Source: CAYGAW01 sp964347945 (GTDB taxonomy: Bacteria; Chloroflexota; Anaerolineae; UBA7937; B3-Chlor). From it: a stretch of 57,923 bases of DNA. The stretch covers positions 1 to 57,923 of the forward strand of contig CAYGAW010000097.1 of NCBI GenBank assembly GCA_964347945.1, read 5' to 3'. The notes beneath the pieces are model-generated. The model searched no databases. It worked only from the letters and a program-made list of their open reading frames with translations, and was not told the origin of the DNA. Positions within the stretch are counted from its first letter, which is position 1; each line of letters opens with the position of its first letter. The translations under genes and the position numbers were made by a program. Shown in pieces: positions 33,230-40,692 of the stretch.

Positions 33230-34576
33230 CTAGATCAGCACCGAGCCATCCACGTCGTCCGGGATGGGGACATCCATGAGATGGAGGATAGTGGGCATCA
33301 CATCCACGATGGCAGCTTCGCCCCTGCCTATCTCATGCCCCTGGATGTAGATCATGGCGTCATCGTAGGTGTGGGCCCCGTTGATAACGCCCTTGTCTGT
33401 GAGGATATCCTTCTTTATGGAGCCCTTCAGGTCGTATCCTCTTCGGGGCATGGCGACGAGATCGGGAGCTTGATCATAGCACTGGCCGCTGTAGATCTCC
33501 TCCCTCCTGTAAATGGCCTCTATCATCGGCTCACCGCTTTCGGGATCTTCCAATCTACCTAGGGCCTCCACGAGTTCGGTCCGCAGCGCTTCGTATTCCT
33601 GGCCAGGTTTCACTGTGCCCTGAGGCTCCCGTCCTCGAAGGTTGACGAATATCCGTCCGGGGTCCATACTGTACGCTTTGGAGTCGGGATGGATATCCTT
33701 GAGGGACCCCGGTGGATCCTTGGTGAAGCTGAGCCAACCGCGATCCTGAAGCCAGCGGTTGATGTACACCTCTTTCTTCATGGCGCAGAAGCCGTGGTCG
33801 GAAGTGACGATGAGGGTGGTATCGTGTGACAGCCGGTCATAGAGGCGTCCCAGCAGGGAATCGATCATGTGGTAGAGCTTCAGAAAGGCGGGAGCGTACT
33901 TCTCGTCGCCCTGTTCCATGGACTCCCACAAGAAGTGGTGCAGCCTGTCAGTCTCCATGATCTGCAGCATGAAGAAGTCCCAGTCCTCTGTCTCCATGAA
34001 CAAAGACATCGCCTTCTCGCGCTGCTCGAGGGTGTAGTACAGATCCTCGAGGAACTTGTCTCTATCCTCCCTTGCTTGCCAGGGATCGACATCGAGCCGA
34101 TATCCCATGTCCTTGAGTTGCTGCCCAACTTGCGCCGGGTAGGTGGCCTTCTCTAGCTTCGGCGAGAGGAAACCCGCCACGAGGATACCATTGATTTGAC
34201 GGGGTGGGTAGGTGACAGGTACGTTCATCACCACCACCCGCTTGCCGTGCTTGCTGAGGATCTCCCACAGAGTCTCAGAGCGCATGGCCCTGGAATTGGG
34301 AATGTAGGTATCGTAGGAATTGGGGACCCGGTCCAGGAAGCCGTAGATGCCGTGCTTCCCAGGGTTCTTGCCTGTCATGAAGGACGACCAGGCCACAGAC
34401 GAGACGGAGGGTATGGCCGAGGTCATCGGACGCACACTGCCGTCCTCGAAGATGCGGGCGAAGTTGGGCAGTTCTCCCTCGGCGATCAGACGTGAGATGA
34501 GGCTGAGAGGGGTGCCATCCGGTCCAATGACCACCACCTTCTTGCTCTTGCTCCTGCGCCTGTCGAATAGACCCAA
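33230..34576 (-). CDS. Alkaline-phosphatase-superfamily phosphodiesterase/nucleotide pyrophosphatase
   Basis: 448 residues. The fold is shown by VVVIGPDGTPLSLISRL (first metal ligand Asp), VSSVAWSSFMTGKNPGKHG (nucleophile region, Ser at the usual Thr/Ser position), METDRLHHFLW, TLIVTSDHGF (DH metal ligands) and INGAHTYDDAMIYIQG. It hydrolyses phosphodiester or phosphate bonds; the substrate is not evident. It lies 9 nt after the sugar epimerase gene in the same transcript, which hints at nucleotide-sugar or lipid-linked sugar metabolism. It has no signal peptide: the N-terminus is basic (MGLFDRRRSKSKK). Confidence 0.85.
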   Translation of the reverse strand: MGLFDRRRSKSKKVVVIGPDGTPLSLISRLIAEGELPNFARIFEDGSVRPMTSAIPSVSSVAWSSFMTGKNPGKHGIYGFLDRVPNSYDTYIPNSRAMRSETLWEILSKHGKRVVVMNVPVTYPPRQINGILVAGFLSPKLEKATYPAQVGQQLKDMGYRLDVDPWQAREDRDKFLEDLYYTLEQREKAMSLFMETEDWDFFMLQIMETDRLHHFLWESMEQGDEKYAPAFLKLYHMIDSLLGRLYDRLSHDTTLIVTSDHGFCAMKKEVYINRWLQDRGWLSFTKDPPGSLKDIHPDSKAYSMDPGRIFVNLRGREPQGTVKPGQEYEALRTELVEALGRLEDPESGEPMIEAIYRREEIYSGQCYDQAPDLVAMPRRGYDLKGSIKKDILTDKGVINGAHTYDDAMIYIQGHEIGRGEAAIVDVMPTILHLMDVPIPDDVDGSVLI

Positions 34577-34585
34577 CTCTTGCCC

Positions 34586-35617
34586 CTATTCCGCGCGCTC
34601 GAAGAGATGCTTGTTGTTCACGACCCAGTGGAACAACCTCTCTATGCCTTCGGTGACAGACACATCGGGCTCCCAGCCCAGGTCTTGCCGGGCCTTGGCT
34701 GTGTCGCTGACGTATACGAGTTGGTCACCCGGCCGCCACTCGTCATGGCTAGCCTCGACGTCGTGTCCTAGGAGACGGCCAAGGTGCTCTCTGAACTCCG
34801 TCCACACAGAGATGGTGTTGTGGGGACCTCCCCCGATGTTGTAGACTTGGCCCGTGGTCACATCTATGCGCTCTACCGCCTTCTCGCAAGCCTCCAGCAG
34901 GTCATCCACATACAGAATGTCTCTGACTTGTTTGCCATCGCCGTAGATGGTGATGGGACGGCCTAGCACGGAGGAGATGATGAAGTGGGCCACCCAGCCC
35001 TGATCCTCGATGCCAAACTGGCGCGGTCCATAGATGCAGGACATGCGCATGACGACGGTTCTGAGGCCGTAGATGCGGGCATAGTCCCTCACATACTGGT
35101 CTGCCGCCCCCTTTGAGCATCCGTAAGGTGAATGGAAATCGAGCGGTTGCGCCTCCGATACCCCTTGGGGCAGTGCCGCATACGAGTAGCGCGTCTGCTC
35201 CTCGACGATCTCTACCTCTTCCATACCTCCATACACCTTGTTGGTCGAGGTGAAGAGGACGATGGGGGGCTCCTCGCATCTCCGCGCGGCCTCAAGGACG
35301 TTGAGGGTGCCCAGGGCGTTGATCTCGAAGTCCTCTCGCGGATCGGCGACGGACCAAGTTACGGCCACCTGCGCCGCCAGATGATAGACGACGGCGCAGT
35401 CCTGCATCGCCTCCACGAGGGCCGACTCGTCCCTCACGTCGTTCCGTCTGAGAGTGAAGCGGTCACCGTGGTTCTCGCGGAGCCAAGCGATGTTTTTCTC
35501 CGTTCCCCTTCGGCTGAGGTCGTCGTAGACCGTCACCTCATGCCCCTCGGAGAGCAGGCGGTCCGTCAAGTTGCTGCCGATGAAACCGCCCCCACCTGTT
35601 ACCAGGATCCGCGTCAT
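34586..35617 (-). CDS. NAD-dependent sugar epimerase, CDP-paratose 2-epimerase-like
   Basis: 343 residues from ATG 35617 behind GGAGGAG; the longer open frame includes the promoter. A short-chain dehydrogenase/epimerase with the NAD loop GGGGFIGSN (8-16) and the active-site YGCSKGAADQYVRDYARIYG (Tyr/Lys). TSTNKVYGG, DFHSPYGCSKG, RMSCIYGPRQFG and EDQGWVAHFI are characteristic of the CDP-paratose 2-epimerase (tyvelose) group rather than of GalE. The presence of CDP-sugars in this organism is inferred only. It is co-transcribed with the phosphodiesterase gene. Confidence 0.85.
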   Translation of the reverse strand: MTRILVTGGGGFIGSNLTDRLLSEGHEVTVYDDLSRRGTEKNIAWLRENHGDRFTLRRNDVRDESALVEAMQDCAVVYHLAAQVAVTWSVADPREDFEINALGTLNVLEAARRCEEPPIVLFTSTNKVYGGMEEVEIVEEQTRYSYAALPQGVSEAQPLDFHSPYGCSKGAADQYVRDYARIYGLRTVVMRMSCIYGPRQFGIEDQGWVAHFIISSVLGRPITIYGDGKQVRDILYVDDLLEACEKAVERIDVTTGQVYNIGGGPHNTISVWTEFREHLGRLLGHDVEASHDEWRPGDQLVYVSDTAKARQDLGWEPDVSVTEGIERLFHWVVNNKHLFERAE

Positions 35618-35656
35618 CTGTCTCCTCCAGCCGGCTGTCTTGCTGGGACTCGGGTT

Positions 35657-35685
35657 ATCATATTCTAGCCAAAATGGGATGTCAA
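35657..35685 (-). promoter_or_regulatory. Promoter of the epimerase-phosphodiesterase operon
   Basis: On the minus strand: TTGACA (35680-35685), 17-bp spacer, TATGAT (35657-35662). Confidence 0.75.
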
Positions 35686-35741
35686 ACATACTGGGGATGG
35701 AAGCTACCATGAGCAGCGATGGCGCACTGCGTCTGCACAGC

Positions 35742-35770
35742 GTGACAGGGGCGTTTGGCGGTGCTATAAT
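35742..35770 (+). promoter_or_regulatory. Promoter of the cupin gene
   Basis: GTGACA (35742-35747), 17-bp spacer, TGCTATAAT (-10 at 35765-35770, extended). Confidence 0.75.
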
Positions 35771-35854
35771 ACGGCCGTCTTCGCTTCAAGCTGTCGGGTA
35801 AACTCTACAGGTACCAGGGTCTCTGATGATCAACAGTGGGAGAGGAAGAGGAAG

Positions 35855-36196
35855 ATGATAGTGCGCAACTATGAGCAGGTGTATGCCGAGAAGGCAGCCG
35901 AGGCGGAGGGTATAACCGTCCGCGTGGTCATAGGGAAGGAGCAGGGCGCGCCCAATTTTGTGATGCGTCTCTTCGACCTTGAACCAGGGGCCTCGACTCC
36001 GCTTCACACTCATGATTGGGAGCACGAAGTCTTCGTGCTCGCCGGCCAAGGACGAGTATACGGTGGTGGGGACGAAGAACCCCTGGGAGCCGGTGACACG
36101 GTGTTCATCCCTTCCATGGAGTTGCACCGGTTCGTCAACGAGGGCCACGATCCGCTACGCTTCATCTGCGTCATCCCCTTGCTTGAGGACGGCTGA
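35855..36196 (+). CDS. Cupin-domain protein
   Basis: 113 residues with the single cupin barrel. Metal ligands are in PLHTHDWEHEVFVLAGQG (HxH then Glu) and the second motif IPSMELHRFVNEG (His). Such small cupins bind one metal and either isomerise small metabolites or act as sensors. Here the substrate is unknown. AGAGGAAG precedes the start. It has its own promoter and is separate from the ars-like operon, which has a promoter 55 nt downstream of its stop. Confidence 0.85.
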   Translation: MIVRNYEQVYAEKAAEAEGITVRVVIGKEQGAPNFVMRLFDLEPGASTPLHTHDWEHEVFVLAGQGRVYGGGDEEPLGAGDTVFIPSMELHRFVNEGHDPLRFICVIPLLEDG

Positions 36197-36250
36197 GGGT
36201 AGTCGGCGGCGCTAGCATCCTCCATCAGCGGTCTGGACGCTCGATACACC

Positions 36251-36279
36251 TTGACAGTAGTCTGATTCCGGGTTAGAAT
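36251..36279 (+). promoter_or_regulatory. Promoter of the ArsR-ACR3 operon
   Basis: Perfect TTGACA (36251-36256), 17-bp spacer, TAGAAT (36274-36279), in an AT-rich stretch. Confidence 0.8.
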
Positions 36280-36299
36280 ATATTAGACTTCTCGAATAT
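36280..36299 (+). promoter_or_regulatory. Probable ArsR-type operator
   Basis: An imperfect palindrome with ATATT and AATAT half-site ends (ATATTAGACTTCTCGAATAT) begins immediately after the -10. This position and AT-rich symmetry fit repressors of the ArsR/SmtB family. Binding is inferred. Confidence 0.5.
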
Positions 36300-36318
36300 A
36301 ACGATAAGGTGAAACAGT

Positions 36319-36639
36319 ATGGAGGAAGAGGGATACAGACTTCAGGCGCGAGTGGTCAAGGCTTTGGCTCACCCCACTAGGCTACAAATGCTGGCGCTGC
36401 TCCGCGAGGGAGAACGCTGTGCGTGCGAGTTTGGGCCGCTGCTGGGGCTTGGGCAGGCCAACGTTTCCCAGCACCTTGCAGTCTTGCGCAGGGCGCATCT
36501 GGTAGACACCAGGCGGGACGGAGTGCGCGTGATGTACAGTCTCTCCGATGAGCGCACCAGCGAGGTGCTGGATACGGTGGCGCATATTGCACGCGATCAG
36601 TTTGCCGAGGCCGTGACCGCTTTGGAGGAGGTTGCGTAG
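36319..36639 (+). CDS. ArsR/SmtB-family metalloregulatory repressor
   Basis: 106 residues. Winged helix with ALAHPTRLQMLALL (helix 1-2) and the recognition helix LGQANVSQHLAVLRRAHLV. A Cys34-Ala-Cys36 pair (GERCACEFGP) sits where ArsR and CadC place the metal-sensing CxC (the ELCVCDL motif), so it should sense As(III) or a soft metal. It is the first gene of the operon and lies just after a palindromic operator. The downstream ACR3 gene supports arsenite as inducer. Confidence 0.9.
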   Translation: MEEEGYRLQARVVKALAHPTRLQMLALLREGERCACEFGPLLGLGQANVSQHLAVLRRAHLVDTRRDGVRVMYSLSDERTSEVLDTVAHIARDQFAEAVTALEEVA

Positions 36640-36886
36640 AAAGTTGGGAGCTAGCGGCGGAGACGACGATCGTCTTGGCAAAGTCGGTGGGCCCTGCTCC
36701 TGCGTGGGGGATCCCTTCAGTGCCGTGCCCCCCGAGTTGAGGCATCGGCCGCAGAACAAGGGCTCACTGAGACACGTCGAGTGCCCATCCTGTGGCCAGG
36801 AGTACTGGACCAATAGGGAAACGGATCTGTGCATCAATTGTGAGAGGGTCTCAGCCTGCAGTCATCGACCGCAAGAGTGCAGGTGA
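36632..36886 (+). CDS. Possible small Cys-rich zinc-finger-like protein
   Basis: 84 codons from TTG 36632, which overlaps the ArsR stop by 8 nt. The first 45 residues look unremarkable and carry two cysteines. The end has three spaced pairs: CPSCG (51-54), CINC (67-70) and C76/C83, like a treble-clef or double zinc ribbon. The location between the regulator and the lipoyl gene fits a metal-binding member of the operon. The non-ATG start and overlap make it uncertain whether all of it is translated; a shorter start is possible. Confidence 0.4.
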   Translation: MRRKLGASGGDDDRLGKVGGPCSCVGDPFSAVPPELRHRPQNKGSLRHVECPSCGQEYWTNRETDLCINCERVSACSHRPQECR

Positions 36887-37012
36887 CGATGAGGCAAAGC
36901 ATGGCACCCGATTCTCCAGTCTGAACGAAGAAGCTCTGGTTGTGAGTTTGACGGATTGAAGGTGGCGGTGACCGGATTACGTTATGATGCACAGTTGGGA
37001 GAACCGAAGAGG

Positions 37013-37468
37013 ATGAAGACGGAAGAGTATCTGGAGGTGACCGTTGACAAGTTCGTGTTCGCGGTCAAGACCGGATATCTGTACGATGAGCAAGGTGTAT
37101 GGGTGGCGATCAAGGATCGCTTGGGGCGAGTTGGAGTCACCGACTACCTCCAGCAGAGAAGCGGCGACGTGGCATTTGTGAATCTGCCCGAGCCTGAGAC
37201 CAAGGTCAGCGAGGGGGAAGAGCTGGGAAGCATCGAGACCATCAAGGCTAATGTGGCTATCAATTCCCCCGTTTCGGGGATTATTCGGGAGAGGAACGAG
37301 GAGCTGGACGTGAAACCTGAGCTGGTCAACGAAGATCCCTACGGGGAAGGCTGGCTCGTTGTAGTAGAGATGACAGATGCCGAAAGGAATCGAGCGAAGC
37401 TCATGACGGCGGAACAGTATCTACCGGTCATGAAATCCCGAGCTGAAGAGGAAGCGAGGCGGCAATGA
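37013..37468 (+). CDS. GcvH-like lipoyl-carrier protein
   Basis: 151 residues from ATG 37013; the frame extends to TTG 36956. The single lipoyl domain is close to glycine-cleavage H protein: VWVAIKDRLGRVGVTDYLQQ, GDVAFVNLPEP, and the lipoylation site GSIETIKANVAINSPVSG, with the lysine at residue 78. The end QYLPVMKSRAEEEARRQ is a helical extension. No P-, T- or L-protein gene of glycine cleavage is near. In the operon it precedes two DGC proteins, OsmC, a thioredoxin-like protein and an arsenite permease. It overlaps the next start by ATGA. It may be a dedicated lipoyl carrier (cf. LbpA of sHdr pathways) rather than true GcvH. Confidence 0.8.
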   Translation: MKTEEYLEVTVDKFVFAVKTGYLYDEQGVWVAIKDRLGRVGVTDYLQQRSGDVAFVNLPEPETKVSEGEELGSIETIKANVAINSPVSGIIRERNEELDVKPELVNEDPYGEGWLVVVEMTDAERNRAKLMTAEQYLPVMKSRAEEEARRQ

Positions 37469-37884
37469 GCAGCAGCGATGACCACAAAGTGCTGATCATC
37501 CCTTGCAGCGGAATAGGAAAGGCCTTTGGCTCGGTGGGGCGGGAGGCCACATACCTAGTCACGGAGGAATTGCGGCCGGATGAGACAGAGACGCTGTGCC
37601 TCTCCTTGCTTACGTTGGGGGACGAGGAGGCAGGGTATCGGGTCCGCAAGCACCCGGTCATCACCATCGATGGTTGTCCCAAGGCTTGCGCGGAGGCGAA
37701 CGTGAAGAGCGTCGGTGGCCGCAGCGTGGCCAACATAAAGGTAGTGGAGATTTACCGGGAACACCGCGACCTGAGAGTGGCCTCCGTGCTGGAGCTGGGA
37801 GAGCCAGGGCGCAAGTTGGCAGCAATCCTGGCGGAGAAGGTGGCGGTCGAAGTCGATGCCCTCAAGACAACGGAGGCCAGGTAG
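37465..37884 (+). CDS. DGC-domain putative zinc-binding protein (copy 1)
   Basis: 139 residues. The family motif pair is present: VLIIPCSGIGKA (Cys14) and VITIDGCPKACAEA (Cys71, Cys75), plus Cys45 in TLCLSLL. In the DGC (PF08859) family these cysteines are thought to bind zinc or another metal; the biochemical role is not established. It overlaps the lipoyl gene by ATGA and its TAG stop is directly followed by the ATG of copy 2. Translation coupling and gene context suggest it handles the metalloid or a thiol intermediate, which is inference. Confidence 0.85.
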   Translation: MSSSDDHKVLIIPCSGIGKAFGSVGREATYLVTEELRPDETETLCLSLLTLGDEEAGYRVRKHPVITIDGCPKACAEANVKSVGGRSVANIKVVEIYREHRDLRVASVLELGEPGRKLAAILAEKVAVEVDALKTTEAR

Positions 37885-38598
37885 ATGGTTGATTTGCCGC
37901 GGAGGAAGGTGGGCGTCATCGCTTGCTCTGGGGAGGATCTTCCGGAGGGGACCATCTCCCGCGTGGCGGCGCGCATGGTTCTGGATGATCTGCGACCTGG
38001 GGAGACCGTCACTTTGTGTCTTCCCCTCTTCTTGGCTGGGGATGAGAAGGAACGGGCCTTTGCCAGGTCCTATCCGACCATCGCCGTTGACGGCTGCGGC
38101 AAGCTTTGCGCCAAGAGGGCCACGGAGAAGTACAGCGGGAGGGTATCTGGCAGCATCGTAGTGGGCGGGTTGCTCCAGGCGCGAGGCCTATCGGCAGGCA
38201 ATAGCCGGCGGGAGGAGCTAGATAGAGATGGGCGCCGAGCGGTGGCTGTCGTCGCCGCTGAGATCGCTCAGGAGGTAGGGCGTCTACTGAGGGGTGAGAG
38301 CGCCACGGAGCAGGTGCCAGCGTCAACGTCTGGCGGTGAGATGGCGGGGGCGACGTGCTGCGGGCCGAGCGTCCCCATAACCCAAGTCAACATCGAGGGA
38401 GTCCCTGTGGGTCTCGCGGCCCTGGAGCCCATCTTCGAGCAGTTGTATCAGCAGGGTCGTCGAGACGAGCCCGGGCTCGATGAGGAGATCCTGAAATCCG
38501 TCAAGATGTACAACTATGTCCCGCCTTCGGCAGAGCAGTTGTACCAGACAAGTCTCATGGAAGAGTATGAGAAGTTCTGCCGCAGGAAAGGGGGATAG
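37885..38598 (+). CDS. DGC-domain protein (copy 2) with extra C-terminal domain
   Basis: 237 residues. The N-terminal 130 match copy 1 without gaps at all four cysteines (Cys14, Cys45, Cys71 and Cys75; VIACSGE and VDGCGKLCAKR). An additional 95-residue part has an early Cys pair (GATCCGPS near residue 155), VNIEGVPVGLAALEPIFEQL and a helical end with MYNYVPPSAEQLYQ and EEYEKFCRR. I do not recognise this second part as a known family. Adjacent TAG-ATG junctions on both sides show tight coupling. Confidence 0.8.
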   Translation: MVDLPRRKVGVIACSGEDLPEGTISRVAARMVLDDLRPGETVTLCLPLFLAGDEKERAFARSYPTIAVDGCGKLCAKRATEKYSGRVSGSIVVGGLLQARGLSAGNSRREELDRDGRRAVAVVAAEIAQEVGRLLRGESATEQVPASTSGGEMAGATCCGPSVPITQVNIEGVPVGLAALEPIFEQLYQQGRRDEPGLDEEILKSVKMYNYVPPSAEQLYQTSLMEEYEKFCRRKGG

Positions 38599-39027
38599 AT
38601 GCCCACTGATAGGTACGAGACTACAGTGACCTGGAAGGGGGAAAACCGGGGGCATCTACGATGCGGGAACGGGCCGGAGATGGAGTTCTCGGCTCCTCCT
38701 GAGTTGTACGGTCATGCGGGTGTCATGACCCCCGAGGATGCGTTTGTGGGAGCGGTCAACATGTGCGTGATGATGATGTTTCTGTGGGCGGCTCAAAGGT
38801 TCAAGTTGGACCTTGTCTCCTACGAATGCCATGCTGAGGGGCAAAAACGCATCGAGTTGGACCGTACAGAGATTTTCGCCAGGGTTATACTGTGGCCCAA
38901 GATAAAGGTCAGGAAGGCCGATGACGAGCGCGTGAGACGAGCGCTCGAGTCGGCGACCAAGTACAGTCTCGTCGCCAACTCCGTGAAAGGTGATCTGATA
39001 ATAGAGCCGGAGATTACGATCGTCTGA
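38599..39027 (+). CDS. OsmC-family protein
   Basis: 142 residues of the OsmC/Ohr fold: VTWKGENRGHLRCGNG, PEDAFVGAVNMCVMMMF (helix with Cys56, the position of the peroxidatic cysteine) and VRRALESATKYSLVANSVKG. The second cysteine, normally in CPVSNS-like sequence, is replaced here by Ser/Leu (YSLVANS). So it cannot work as a classical two-cysteine hydroperoxide reductase by itself, though it could bind a thiol or metalloid at Cys56. It is read from an SD inside the DGC gene. Confidence 0.8.
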   Translation: MPTDRYETTVTWKGENRGHLRCGNGPEMEFSAPPELYGHAGVMTPEDAFVGAVNMCVMMMFLWAAQRFKLDLVSYECHAEGQKRIELDRTEIFARVILWPKIKVRKADDERVRRALESATKYSLVANSVKGDLIIEPEITIV

Positions 39028-39071
39028 TCGTGGACCGTAGACGGGTGGGAAGATCAACTTAGGGAGGTGCA

Positions 39072-39344
39072 ATGCTGAGTATCAAGATTCTAGGACCTGG
39101 CTGCGCGAATTGCCATCGCGTAGAGCAAATTGCGGTGGATGCGCTGGCGATGTTGGACGCAGAAGCGACCATCCAGCACGTCACTGACCACGATGAGATT
39201 GGCAAGTATTCAATCTTGTATACCCCGGGCCTGGTGATCAACGAGCAGGTGGTGTGCGCGGGGCGTATACCTTCGATAGATGAGGTCGCATCTTGGGCGG
39301 AGGAGGCTCTGGGCCAAGACCAGGAAGAAGAGAAGCCGAAATAG
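39072..39344 (+). CDS. Thioredoxin-like small redox protein (CANC active site)
   Basis: 90 residues. MLSIKILGPGCANCHRVEQI has the CxxC (Cys11, Cys14) of the small redox-active disulfide / MTH895-type glutaredoxin-like proteins. The cis-Pro region is YTPGLVINEQVVCAG, with a third Cys at about residue 62. In resistance operons such proteins supply electrons or accept metalloid-bound thiols. Here it stands directly before the ACR3 gene and after OsmC. Confidence 0.85.
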   Translation: MLSIKILGPGCANCHRVEQIAVDALAMLDAEATIQHVTDHDEIGKYSILYTPGLVINEQVVCAGRIPSIDEVASWAEEALGQDQEEEKPK

Positions 39345-39414
39345 GACCAGGCTTCTCTCACCAGCATCAGTTGCACCGCTCGAGACACATATTGCAGCAA
39401 GGAGGTCAGTGTAA

Positions 39415-40515
39415 ATGACGGAGGGAACAGCATCACACGGGGTGGCAGTAGGGGCCGGCGTTGTTGGGCGGCTGTCTGTCCTTGATCGCTTCCTCCCCGT
39501 TTGGATATTCCTGGCCATGGCTCTGGGGGTGCTGGCTGGCTATGTCTGGCCGGGCATTGCCGATGTCTCTGATGCGCTGCGCATCGACACGGTGTCTCTC
39601 CCCATTGCCATTGGCCTGCTGTGGATGATGTATCCGGTCCTGGCCAAGGTGAAGTACGAAGAACTAGGAAAAGTGGCTCAAGCGTGGGAGCAGTTTGGAG
39701 TGTCACTGACTCTGAACTGGGTGATAGGGCCAATGATCATGTTTATCCTGGCCTGGGTGCTGTTGCCTGACCTGCCTCAATACCGCACGGGGTTGATCAT
39801 CGTCGGCCTGGCCCGCTGCATCGCCATGGTGCTCATCTGGAACATGCTGGCTGGAGGCGATAGCGAATACTGCGCCGTGCTGGTGGCGCTCAATAGCGTG
39901 TTTCAGATCGTGATGTACAGCCCTCTGGCCTACTTCTATCTGCGGGTGGTGCCGGGCTGGCTGGGGGCTGAGGGTACCGTAGTCGACATCAGCATGGGCG
40001 ACATCGCGAAGAGTGTTCTCATCTTCCTGGGCATCCCTCTGGCGGCGGGGATCATCACCCGCTTTACTATGCTCCGACGCCGCGGCGAGGAGTGGTACGA
40101 TAACGTGTTAATGCCGCGTCTGGGGCCAACAGCGCTGGTGGGGTTGCTGTTCACCATCGTGGTCATGTTCTCCATGCAAGGTGAGAAGATCCTCGCTGCG
40201 CCGCTGGATGTGCTGAGGGTGGCGATCCCGCTGGTGGTCTATTTCTCGCTGATGTTCGCCGTGTCCTTCTGGCTCTCGATCTGGCGCAAGTTCCCATATG
40301 AGCTGGCTGCTACCCAGTCCTTCACGGCGGCCAGCAACAACTTCGAATTGGCCATTGCCGTGGCTGTGGGGACTTTCGGCATCGCATCACAGGAGGCGTT
40401 GGCGACCGTTATCGGGCCTTTGATCGAGGTGCCGGTGCTCATCGGGCTGGTGTACGTCGCTCTCTGGATTCAGCGCGCCTTCTTCGCGAGGAAGCCGGTG
40501 CCAAGAGGAGCATAG
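39415..40515 (+). CDS. acr3: ACR3-family arsenite efflux permease
   Basis: 366 residues with about 10 membrane helices. It exports As(III) across the inner membrane. The conserved cysteine of the family is Cys135 in GLARCIAMVLIWN, and the second signature is SFTAASNNFELAIAVAVG, with the conserved Glu. IDTVSLPIAIGLLWMMYPVLAKVKYEEL is typical ACR3. A strong AAGGAGG lies 9 nt before the ATG. It ends the operon. ACR3 alone can confer arsenite resistance; the preceding redox and lipoyl genes are additional. No arsC-type reductase gene is seen in the operon. Confidence 0.93.
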   Translation: MTEGTASHGVAVGAGVVGRLSVLDRFLPVWIFLAMALGVLAGYVWPGIADVSDALRIDTVSLPIAIGLLWMMYPVLAKVKYEELGKVAQAWEQFGVSLTLNWVIGPMIMFILAWVLLPDLPQYRTGLIIVGLARCIAMVLIWNMLAGGDSEYCAVLVALNSVFQIVMYSPLAYFYLRVVPGWLGAEGTVVDISMGDIAKSVLIFLGIPLAAGIITRFTMLRRRGEEWYDNVLMPRLGPTALVGLLFTIVVMFSMQGEKILAAPLDVLRVAIPLVVYFSLMFAVSFWLSIWRKFPYELAATQSFTAASNNFELAIAVAVGTFGIASQEALATVIGPLIEVPVLIGLVYVALWIQRAFFARKPVPRGA

Positions 40516-40692
40516 GGACTCTACCCTCTTGATGCGGTGTAGGTTCACTGAGGGATAGTCGCGTCCGAGGCTGAATCCTCGCCAGGTTCTGGAAGGCCCG
40601 CATCGCGCCACTCCGTGGCTGACCTGGAGCCTCGCCGCGGGGTGCCTATGGCCTTGCGCGCAGTGGACACCGCTCACGCGAGGTCTTGTTCT

